DNA of 64,000 nucleotides from Immersiella caudata (taxonomy: Eukaryota; Ascomycota; Sordariomycetes; Sordariales; Lasiosphaeriaceae): contig JAULSU010000003.1 in assembly GCA_030512335.1 (NCBI GenBank), positions 1,426,001 to 1,490,000 on the forward strand. Reading direction: 5' to 3'. The notes below the pieces were generated by a model. The model saw only the letters and a program-made list of their open reading frames with translations. It had not been told where the DNA came from and did not search any database. This document shows, one piece after another, positions 44,769 to 56,200 of this stretch (its first letter is position 1; every line of letters begins with the position of its first letter). The position numbers were made by a program, and so were the translations under genes.

Positions 44769-47700
44769 ATGGAGGAGTTTCTTACACTGAGGTCGCGGCG
44801 GCCTGGCAGCAATGCCGACTCAACGGTACGTTACACTCACAGTATGGCGGGGGAAAGACGCACTCAAAGCCCTCGGTGCTAACCTACGCCCAACAGTATG
44901 GCTCTGCCAGCGAGACGTCTCCTTTGGCCACTCACGATATCAGCCGTGTGAGCTATCATGTCAAGCACCTCGAGAGCTTCGCTGAGGCACTTCAAGATGT
45001 GAGTCGAGCCCTTTTTGTCACCAAAGCACCCCGCCTTGTGAGCTGACTGAGCGTAGTCGGCCAGTCGGGCATTCCCGAATCGGGGCCGCTCGTCCCAACG
45101 ATACTCCAAGGTGCATGCTCTGATGCTGCATTGGAAAAGCGATGACTTGTTTGTATTACCCGAATTGGAGGACCTGGAAAAGTGCCTGCGTGAGGACTAT
45201 CGCTTCGAGACGGATATCTTCGCCATCCCGTCTGAGAATGCCCACTTGGAATTGATGCTGAAGCTTGGCGACATGGTCAAGAAGCATGAATCGGAGGACA
45301 CGCTGTTTGTTGTCTATTATGGCGGCCATGCCAGGATAGACGAGTCCCGGCAGAGCACTTGGTGCGCGACGCGGAACCCGCAGTCGCCGTGGTTGCAGTG
45401 GTCGGCTATTCAGACGCTGTTGGAGAGATCGGTGTCGGACGTTCTCATTCTATTAGATTGCTGCGCCGGAGCAGCGAGCGCCACCTTTCCGACTGGCAAG
45501 AGCATCACGGAGACGATCTCGGCGTCGAGCTGGGATGCCATCGCGCCGGATCCGGGTCGATACTCGTTCACAAATGCACTGATTGAGGTGCTGCAGGAGT
45601 GGAGGCTGAGGATCTTCTCGGCAGCAATGCTTCATGCCGAAGTACTCGCACGTCTAAAGCACCCGCGTCCGATCTTGATCAACGGGAAGCACTTCGAGGC
45701 CAGGTCGACCCCGGTACACTTCATGATGACATCCAACCACCGAGCGCCAAGCATCGAACTCGGCCGTGTCGTCCCGGAGTCCCGACTTCCCCCTTCTCCT
45801 CCGAAGGAGATGCCGCATCGACAGCTTCCGGCTTCCCCTCGACTGCCGCTGACCCCCGACGAGGCGATCGCGCAGGACATGCTGGTACCGCGCTCTGTTG
45901 AACCGAACGAGGACCAACCACATGTCATGATCTCCTTGGCGCTTGAGGAGGATCAGAGGTTGGATATCAGCGCATGGGAAGAGTGGCTGGGAAGCTTTCC
46001 TGCTTTGGCAAAATACGTCAAGGTGCAGGGTGTATTCAAAAGCCATTCTACCTTGCTGTTGCTGTCTTTGCCGGTCATGGTGTGGGACCTCCTCCCAGAT
46101 GATCCCGCCTGCTCGTTCATCGCGTTCATCCGATCGAACAATCTTATCAAAGGGCCAGAGAGGGTTTCAGACTCGATGGCGACTGCCGCTGCCACTGTTC
46201 AGGCCCGGGAACAGACGCGCGCAGATACGGAGTCTTGGATGTCAGGGACGACGTTCAGCCCTGCTGACGACTCCAGCACCATGAGCCACGGGTTGACACC
46301 AACCAGACCACGGTTGATCAGGAACCAATCCCTAAAGAGCGAAACAGATGCATGGGGATCCCATCGCCCGAGCGTACCAAGCAGCCCCCCAGCCACCTAT
46401 GGCCATTCAGGGTCGTTCCCGTCAATTGGGCCGGTCTTTAGTCCCGTATCCCAGCTCTCCTCTACCAGCTTAGCTTCATTACCAACCTCATCATCAACAC
46501 AAACTCAAAGGCCGCAAAACGCACACCGAGCTATGCCTGGAGGCGCCGAGATCGTCGCCCCTCGTAGCAAAACCATCGCGAGAACTACTATCCTCAACCA
46601 GTCCAAGAGCTCCGTGAGGACAAACTTCTCACCCGAGCACAACGTTCCAGAAGGGCCACAGCTTGCGCAGCACGTCATCTCGCGGCTTGAAAAGTACTTC
46701 CTAAAAGATCCGGAGCCGAATATGGCACTGACGGAAGTCATTGCTTCCAATCTCGGAGTCGAGGTCTCTGACATAAATGTAAGTTCGAACCTAGATATGG
46801 CTACTCAGTCGACTAACATAGAGGCAGCTTTGGTTCCATCACCGCCGCGAGCAGGAGCGGTTGACGCACAACTTGCAGAGTCTTCGCCTCGGTGACAGCC
46901 CGACGCCCGAATCACACAACTCTAATGGTGTGCAGATGATCCTACCTGGTCAACTCAACTCGCTACTCGAGATCTATCCATCCAAGAGTGTACTCATCGT
47001 CGACTTGAGGTCAGCTACTGACTTTGAGAAATCCCACATCCACGACGCTGTCAACCTCAGGGCGCCGTTGATGTACGTCGAGAACACCTCCTTGGAGATG
47101 ATTGAGGATACCTTCATGGATGAGCAAAGCCGCCGAAACTTCAGCAAGTGGAAGCAGTGCCGTTGTGTCGTGTTCTATGATAGAGTCGTTGAGTTTGATT
47201 GGGAGTGTCCCTCGGCCGGGGCGCTATACGACAAGTTCAGACGAAAAGGTTGGTCGGGACAAGGATTCATACTCAAGGGGCATTTCAAGGAGTTTTCGGC
47301 TTCGTTCGACAGGCACATCAGCGGCGCTAAGATGACCAAGGAGGCGAAGGAGTATCTTGATGGTCTGAGGGCGCAGTCAAGCTTAACTCCGGTTAGTCAT
47401 TCCGCCCTTAACCTTGAAGGTGATGGTGCTAACCTGTTTGAACAGGAGGAAGCAGAGGAACGCCGTCGCCGTTATGACAACTGGCTGCAGACAGTCATGG
47501 CAGAGGAGCGCGTGCCACAGCGTGTCGAACTTATCCCTGCTCGGAAGCTCGAGCGTCGCCGTGCTGTTGAAAACCAACAGAAGGAACTTGAAGCCGAGTT
47601 CGAGGGCCGTTTCCCCGCGCTCTACAGGAAAGCGCTAGCTCTAGGGAAGCGCCGTTCAGATTCCCCTCCGCCACCATCAGCCAGGGAACCGTCCCCACCA

Positions 47701-48180
47701 CCGCCGTGGAGTGATCGACCATTTAGGGAGGTAGACTGGGGCACCAGAGATGATGATGGCGCTGCCAGTGGTGATCGCTACGGTAGTTCTGCAGACGATG
47801 TCAGCTTCTCAGACCGGAAGGCTGCCTTCGTGGAGCCTTTGATGAGCGGGTTGGAGAGGATCAGGGGAGCCGCCGCAGCTTCTGGATATGGTGATGGTGG
47901 CCACGGGTATCGTGACGCGGCCATAGCGAAGGAGAGCGGATATGCCACGGGTGGAAGCTATATGGCGCCACCAGCAGACAAGCTGGACCAGTTTCCAGAG
48001 GGCTATGAAGATGTCGACCCGAACAGCGAAGGGCTGAGAAACGATCCTTTGTTCCACAAGGCGGGGACAGCGAAGTATCAGGAGAATTCTGGTGGGGGTG
48101 ATGACGGAGTCAAGAAGGGAGGAAGAATGGCGAACCTGAAAAAACCTCCTATCTGGGGGCGCTTGAGAAGCGGGAGGTGA
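44769..48180 (+). CDS. Caspase-like domain fused to a rhodanese-like domain
   Basis: There are five exons: 44769-44825, 44897-44998, 45057-46778, 46822-47391 and 47446-48180. The total is 3,186 nt, 1,061 aa. Residues about 65-235 resemble a caspase/metacaspase (peptidase C14) fold: DTLFVVYYGGHA carries the candidate catalytic His (144) and SDVLILLDCCAGAAS the candidate Cys (189, in a D-C-C context), spaced 45 residues apart as in the family. A Ser/Pro linker follows. Residues about 665-790 are rhodanese-like (SVLIVDLRSATDFEKSHIHD, VNLRAP, GFILKGHFKEF), but the loop that should hold the rhodanese/phosphatase Cys reads CVVFYDRVVEFDWECP and is not canonical. A coiled-coil stretch (ELIPARKLERRRAVENQQKE) and a Gly/Asp-rich tail follow. 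Exon 3 to 4 joins in phase at GTAAGT..ATAG. The 54-nt intron 47392-47445 is a multiple of three. I recall ascomycete homologues labelled tyrosine phosphatase, which this sequence does not support. Confidence 0.85.
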
Positions 48181-51100
48181 TGCCTATATTATGACCGGAA
48201 GATGAGGTTGGGTACGGCATTTCATGACTCGGGTTCGGTTGGATACTGGCGTTAAGGAGACTACTTGTGTTAGCATTGGTATCGTCTGGACTGTTCGATG
48301 GTTTGGGATAGGAGATATGTCATATCACATGGAGTTTGCTAAGGGGTAAAAATACTTTGATCTAGTGCATATCATACAGCATCTTGTTGTTTCTTTGGAC
48401 TTTTCCCCATGATCACTTCTAGTCTGGTCGGACAGTTGCCCTGTGAGGTTGGATTGTGTCCAAGTCACGTTGAGGTCTTTCCATTGTAGATTTCTTACAT
48501 CTGTTGCTTGGCTTCTATCTGTCATCTGTACTGCTTACCCACTAAGACGGGTCGGATACGTTGAGTTGAACATGTCAATCACTTGGTCGAGATGTCATCA
48601 ATAAATGGATACTATCTTTACGACTGTCTCATCTAAGGTGCTGCACTGCTCAGATATCCCTTCAACCCGAGTCAAAGAGAAGCTAGCAGTTTGATCTCGT
48701 GAGGTCGTGTTCACCTCTTACACCGATACTACTGCCGTATCTGCCAAACACCCTCTTTCCTAGGAGGCAGAACCTTGGTGTCTCTCTCTCCCTATTGTCT
48801 CCAAACCATAAGAGGCAGTGTGTTTCCTCTACTGCCCGCTCATTTCCACCACCGGCCGGATCGTTCACGAATGTCTTCGATAAGAGAAACAAGCACTAGG
48901 CACGTCTAGCTACCTACTACAGAAGAACTCGAGGATGTGTCAGGGGAGACAACCTGGTCCAACTCTGCACACTCTTATTGTCCACGTCACGTCAAGCTTG
49001 CCAGACTCATTCAAGCCAGCAGGTCTACTGCTCGCCCACCCCCGAGCATTACTCTGCCTAGTTGATGATTGCCGTTGGCCAGATGGGATCGTAGATGATG
49101 AAGTGAACTCATACGTAGCTAGCTATTAGTGGTATTTCTCTGTTCCCCAGTTCTATTGCACTAAACCTAAGTCACTGTGCGACTTCGTCTTACCTCCCTA
49201 TCTTTTGACAGGAGAGAACAACTTCCAGTTGTTTACATCCCCTCCTGACACTCCCGAGAGCTTACGAGACTCACCTGTATCAAAAGTTCCCTCTCTCCTG
49301 TCCCCCATCGGCAAGCAAAGCCATTCCCCATTAACGCCTACCCTCTACTCACCTTCACGGGGACCAGCTAAACCCCCAAAACACACATTCCATCTCTCTC
49401 CATCTCACCAAGTTCACCAAGCGGCCCTGACACAGCGCCTATCACTACTGATACCTTTCCCCCTCTCTCACCGACACCCTCAGCAACTGCCAGACGTGCG
49501 TTACAGATCCTTACCCAACCCAGTCGCAAACCCTCCTCCGCTGACCTCGCCCTGACCTCGCGGCCGACCACATGGCCTCCACGCAGGTCGATCTCAAACC
49601 TGTGCCCTCCAGCCCAGTCCGCCAAACTTCAAACCCATCTACCTACACAGTGTCCGTCCATTCTCGCAAACCACACTCCCCTCCCCGGTCCATCATCCAG
49701 TCAATCAGTCAACAAACCCTCAACGCAATGCAACCCCTACCGCGTACCTGAACTTTGTCTTGGCTGAACCCAAACCCCAAGCCATCCCAAACCGCTGAAC
49801 CCTCTCAACTTTCATCAAAATAGCACTAGCCATACCACACCACTAAACCGCCTCCTTCCCGTCCGCCCTAGCTCCCCTCAGAGCATCCCAACTCCCGGTC
49901 TCGCATCAAGAAAACCCCACCGGTACCACGATTTGGTGATGCGCTCCCGGCCTGCCCTAGCGGTTTCACGGCGCTCCGATCAGGGAGATCAAAGAAGAAC
50001 CTAAAAGTCAAAAATAGCGACCAAGACAAAGCGAGGTAGATCCCCCAGAGATAGCCACGGGAGGGATTCCAAATTCCAAATCGAAACCGACGACGCGTGG
50101 CTGGAAAACCTTACGGCAGCCACGTCAGCTCTTGGTGGTGTTTGTTACAAAAAGTTCCCGTCCGTGTGGTGAGGAGTCCTGTGTCAGTGACCGCTCGGGT
50201 AGGCGGTGGGCCGGTGGGTTGGGTTAGGTATGTGTGAGGTTACGAAAGAGTTGAAACGTGAGCGCGAGTTAGGGTTGTTCGTATTCTGAGGGCATCAGGC
50301 CTCACTAAGATCTGAACGGATCTCGAGATAAGTGAGCTTTCGTCTGTGCGGGATCTTCTGTGGCGGCCCGCTTGGCCTGCCATGAGGGAGTAGCTCGCAA
50401 GAAGAACCTCCTCGAGGAGGGTGAGGGGAACGATCGCCTCAGGGCGGTGGATAGGGGACTGGATACGGAACAGCCGTATCGCGCACATTCACACATGACA
50501 GGCACAGATCATCGATAGATCCGTGGATCATGTCGGTCCCGCCCACTGACACATTTGCCCACCGACTGCCGCTCGGGTGTTGGTTAGGGGTGGGTGGGGA
50601 GAGGGTGGGCTATGGATCTGGGCGAGGAGGTCGAGTATGATCACCGGTGACAGCGGCCTGCGATTGGATGTTGGAATCTGAGGTTGAGCGGGAGCGCCAA
50701 GGGATGCACGGAGGGGTTCGTCGTGGCACTTTGATGTTGGGCGGTGGTGGTGGCAGTGCATCGGTTGTTTCTCTACCCGTAGGATTTGTGAAAAGAAGGA
50801 AAAACAACCACCAGTTCCCTGCAAGGAAGGCCTCGAGCCTGCTATGCCGAGACTCGTGATTTGGGGGTCCCTCGGTGCTGGGATTCAGTTGGGGTTGCAT
50901 CTAGAGGTCGTCGACGGACAGACTTCAGTCGCCCCTGTCTGAATCGCAAGATTCTGAAAGGGAAAATGCGACCACACCAGTGGGCACGCCGGAGACACAC
51001 CCGCTAACGCTAACCAGCACAAACTCGTCGGCCTCGTCGTCGACGACTGAAACCCCGTCAGGAAGGTGGGGAGGTGATTGCAGCAGCATCCGCGCCGCCG

Positions 51101-53200
51101 TGTCGTGCGTGTGTAGGTGTGTGAGCCCAGAGATATGAGTGATATGCACTCGCAGGTCAGTATCAAAAAGGAATGAGCAAAAGATTAAGGCTGATGAGGT
51201 GGTGTGAAGCGCGCCACCCGTGGTACATCTCGCTTCGCGGTAAGGTGCTGCTGCGTAGGCATCTCCCAAGGGCCGTCAGAGCGGATAAGGAATATGGTCC
51301 GGCCCTACAGCATTCAGGCAATTATGTTGTGCGTCAGTATATTAAAACGCGACGTCGGACCAGGGAAACGCGTCCTGTGCTTCTCGACGAACGGCTTATC
51401 GTAATAGGTGCGCTAGAGCCTGAACCTGGTTTTGCGTCCGAGTGGTTGAAACGGCGTGGCGACGCAGCCGGCAATATAATGTTATCAACGAGCCCATCTG
51501 TGCTCCGTGTGTTGAGCATGGAATAGCATTAATTATTAGTGCTGGCGGCAGGTGCTCCAGCGCCTCGTAGCGGAATGGCAGAGTGACACTGGGAATGGGT
51601 CGAAGCTGGCAGCGCTTGGCATATGCACCACATCCCTTCTCCGTGACCCCATTGCTGCGTCTGCATCACTTCCGCCGTCGCGTCGTGAGTAGAAAACCCG
51701 GTTCGAAGAGAAGCGCAGTGCCGTCAGACGCACCAGAATGACGGCCCTGTATTTTGCTAGCAAAGAGCCTATCCACGGCGCAGGGCAATGCACGGGACCG
51801 CGTCATGAGCAGACCAAATGCCGAATCTGCCTGCATCGTTGACGGCGGGAAACATGCCATGCAGACGGCTTATAGAACCACCGCCCATGTTGTTGACCCC
51901 CACCGCCCCCTTTTCTGGGAGCTGATAGTTATCCTCTGGTCTGGACCGTTCGCGGTGAGGTGCTCTCTCGATCTGGTCGGGGGTGCGGCACAATGGGCAT
52001 CGGTGGCTATCCGGCAGCCATAACGGCCTCTAGCGCAATGCGCGTGACGGTGGGAAGCGACTGGTCATCGCTATCGCAGTGTGTGAAGTGCGAACTGTGC
52101 GAAGGGCGAGCAGCTTTTGGGCTGGGCTGGGCAGGTAAAGTGTGATGAGGTGGTGTCCTGGTGCCGCGACAGTATTCGGACCCCTCCCCCGTCTTAGCAA
52201 GCACGAGCAGGTTGGGGTGTTGGGACAGCCGATGGGCGGGCACGAAAAAGCAAGTTGTAAAACGCCCGAATGGAACGGTTCCGATCGAGATGTCCAGCAG
52301 CAAACCAGTGCGATCTGGCCCCGCGGACGATGTCGAGCTGAATCCAGCGCGACCGTTGGCTCGTCAGGGCTGTTGAATTCGCATGCCGGCTCAGGGGTCC
52401 TGGTCGCTTTGCGCAGAAGAAAAAGGAAAAACGCAGCACAGATGTGACAGCTTGCCCCACCCCAGACCGGCTCCGCTGCAGGAAAGTTTCTGGTGGGGAT
52501 GGCAGCTGTTTCCCACTCCGCCTCCACAGAGAGACGACAAGTCCACAACACACAGCGCTCGTCCGAATGGCAGCGAACCGATCTTGGTCTCGAGAGCATC
52601 GAATCATGCGCGTCGGCCAGTGCTGTGCCCTTGTGCAGCGGGAGCCCACACCACCCTCCCGGTCCGGCGGGGATGATGAGTTTGTCGTGCTTGTCTGGCA
52701 CACAGCGCTGGGGTGGACAGCGGGCTAGCCAGCATCGCGTCGACGATGATTGTTCCATTGTTCGCCGTGCTCGCGGCCTTGCTTGACGCTCCCTCTCGTC
52801 CACCTTGCTCAGCGCCCCGTTTCTGGCAGGTGAAATGCTCCCTCGCAGGCATGGGCTGGCATGTGCAAGCCAATCTCCAATCTCGGACGTCGGCAGCACG
52901 TCCCAGCGAGGATGGAGGTGGAATCGGCGCACATGGTGGATGACAACAGGGAACACGTCCAGCGGATGCCCCGGGCAATATCTCGCTCACAGCGATGGAG
53001 ACGGATCGGGGTGACGGGGGCGACGAGTCAGTCGGCTATTGCGAATCAACCACACTCTCTCCGCTTGCCGTTGAGCAGCGTTAGGAGCGAGTGCCGGGTT
53101 CTCCTCTCTGGGCATCCCCATTACTTTGCTGGCCTGGCTCCGGCATAGTGGTTATCTTCAACCGTCATCAGCACGCTAACCGGTTCACGACAAAGCGGGG
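48181..53200. other. Gene desert, left part
   Basis: No gene is supported after the stop at 48180. A 59-codon ATG frame at 49572-49751 (MASTQVDLKPVPSSPVRQTS...) has a normal composition but no partner exon. A C-rich, CCCTCC-type leader-like stretch covers about 49,200-49,950. Frames at 52030-52956 and 52194-52703 overlap on the minus strand and look like chance ORFs. Confidence 0.5.
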
Positions 53201-56200
53201 AGCAACTCCTACACCCCCCCCCCCCCCCTTCTCGAGCCACTCGAAGGCCTAGCACAGGAGCGCTTGTAAGTTGTCAAACTTTTGACAGGTACCCCATTAA
53301 CTCAGGCACCCTCCTCATGCTTCATTTCCCGGTCTCCCCGACATTCTTCGCAGCACGTGGGCCGCGCTGGCATGAGCAGGAGTGACGCCATGGAAGCCAT
53401 AGAATTACCGCCCCTCCACTTCGACGGGAACTCGTTTCTCGCGAGCCAGGCCACCCTTATTCCCACTAGACTCAGGGCCATGTCAGTCGGTTGGCGGACT
53501 AGAAGGAGCGCCAGAACCGTAGAACCGCCGCAGCAGGCACGCTGACCCCGTCGGCCTCGCCAATCTTCGCCGGGGGCGGGCCACGAGGTGGAAACGCGTG
53601 GACTAGGGCCCCGTTGCTGGAGATCGCTGCCACACAGTAGGACGTCGCATCTACGATCTGTTTTCTGAAAACGGTTTTGCTTAGCCGTGGTCCGCGACCA
53701 GTGTATCATCGCCGAAGCCGCCATGGCAGGTAGTAAATACTGGTACGACTGAGAATTCCATACTTGCAATAGTTATCGGCGATGGATGCCGTGCACAGGC
53801 AAGGAATGGCTTCTTCACCAAGAAGGAGAAGGACAGGAGACGCGAACGAACGACCAAAAGTTCCGGCGTTCCATGATGCTTGCTGATAATGGGGGGCCAA
53901 GAATGATATGCAGTCCGTGAGTAAGGAACAGGCATCATCTCATCACTACGGCAGACACACAGACACCAGCAGCACTCTTTGACTTCTCCCGCCTCTCCCG
54001 GGGCCGCTCCGGCCAGGCCTGCGTGTGCAAGTCAAGCGCTCCAGTCACCATACACTCCGCCATGCACACCAGTTACAGCCATGCCATCTCCAAACGATCC
54101 CTAATCCCGCCGTGTCATCTCATCCACCATCACAGACAGACCCGGCCGATCGAGTGGTTCCTCTCGAGTCCACTCAACTCCTAACGTCCGCCTCTGTTGT
54201 TACTTGTCAGTTTTGGGGCCCTGCAGACAGAGCCGCCGGGGCCCCTCCCCAGCCTCGGCATGCTCCGGAAGGCGCCCGGAAGGCGTTCAAAACGGCTGCG
54301 CCATGTTTTACCCACTTGCCTCTTGTTCTCACCGGTGTGGAACACAAACAAAAGCTGCTATTGTTAGAGTCCTCGCGAGCGAAAAGAACTGGCGCCGAAA
54401 CGCCAGCACAGCACCAGCACAGTACGGGCCTCGCGTCTAGCGTCTCAAGCACGGGGTCCCAAGTGCGCGCCGTACTGGCACAGGTACAGACGACGGAACA
54501 AGCCGCCAACATCGGCCCTTCCAGCAGCGACCAGTTTGAGGCGCGAGCATCCAGACGTTCCCCGGCTGGTCACAAACTCACAACAGATCGGTGTGACAAA
54601 ATATCTCTGTTCTCGTCATCATGCCGCTCGCAGGTTGACTTATGAGAGGGTTTCAAAAGAGTCCTTACATCTTCCGCCTCCAGGAAGACAGATCCGTTAT
54701 CCCACAGCATCCATCCCTATCGAGGCTTACGTCTTGCAACATCTCCCGTATCCCCTTCTCAAACCAGCCAAGCCAAGCCCTGTCTGTCATGTCATCTGTC
54801 TTCCCCAACTCTCACCTCACACAGAAGAAACCCATCACACTTGCCTCGGGGAACCAGCCAGATAATTTACACCGCAGAACTCTGCAAATTCCTTGGCCGC
54901 TTTACGATCCAGCACACTCAGCCCTCTTTTCCACCTCCCACCGAGTAACGGTAATGGTAACCACAACCATCGGACACAAGGGAACCGACGGACTGCATCT
55001 CTGTGACAGGACGGGCATGCTTCTGCTCCACCCTCCCCACTTTCGTGTGCAACAGGAGAGGAAACGGAAGCTGGTTTCTTCTTACCTTCTTTGGATCTGA
55101 GGCACAGGCACGGAAGAAGCCCTCAGGAGCAACGACGCGGGTACCCGCCGCGGGAACGAAACGAGGCTATTATGGGTTGGTGTTCTCGGTGAGCAGATCA
55201 CGTATACAAACCCGTCTTGGATCTACACACATGCGTACGCCGCAAAGAATGGCAAGGTGGCCGTTTTGTAGGTCTATGTATGTGTGTGTGTCCGGAGTCC
55301 GGTGATGGGATGAACTCCCGGCACATCTTCCCGCCAAATCGACTGCTACCAGGCCCGCCCTGGGCTGGGGGACTCCAGCACAGAGAGGGAAAAGAAGGGA
55401 TCCCCAGCTGAGGATAATTGCTCCACCCTACCCCGTTGCGTTATCACCAGGCCGGCCAGAGGGAAGACCCACGGGAGTATGGAGATGTGTTCGCAACTCA
55501 GGGTTGAGCAGTTTCTAACTGCCTTCCGACAACACAACTGTAACCCCCCTATCTACATACATGCAAGGCGTACGGTACGGTACTGGGACTGAAGCTCAAC
55601 TCCCACTCCCCGGGGAACGGGAACGTGGTGCTGCAAGATTGGCGAACTGGACACTGTGTTGTGCACCGGCTCTAACACCAGCAATGTTTTTCTTGCATGC
55701 CATCCATGTATGGAGGTTGTATCCGCAATCAGCTGGGATCTCACAGTCCCGGATGATGGGTGGTTCGCAAGTTGGCAGCGGTAGAGGTACTGAGATGGGC
55801 GTGTTATGCTGTGTTGCGATGCCGGCCAGGCGAGATGTGTTGTCGATTCCAAGCAATTTCCCGAGGGTTTGCTGCAAGCTTTATTACTCCAGGGGAGTGT
55901 TGGAAGTTGGCATGTGTTGTTGACATTCCATCTTGATCTTCGCCCACGCACGTGCTCATCATCTTGCCTCTTCCATGCGTCGTCCCAAGAAGGAAACTGT
56001 TGAGTCCTAACTGCATCGTCGCTGATATCACAAGCGCGCTATAACATCACATGCATATAGGTATAAAAGCCCGCGGTAATATCCACCAGCGTGAACCGCT
56101 AATATCGGGAGTGTGGTTATTCTCCTGCCCATGCTGTGCGGTAGGGGACTAAACCAAGAAAATGCATGGTGCGGTCTCGGCAAATCCAAGCAGAGGGCTT

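Noticed and set aside
49572..49751. 59-codon ATG frame in the gene desert
   Set aside because: It could be a first exon, since a GT lies just before the stop, but the sequence after the nearest acceptor stops quickly.
52030..52956. 308-codon minus-strand frame
   Set aside because: It begins with GTG, is rich in Arg, Pro, Cys and Ser, overlaps long frames in other phases and has no motif. It is a chance ORF in GC-rich DNA.
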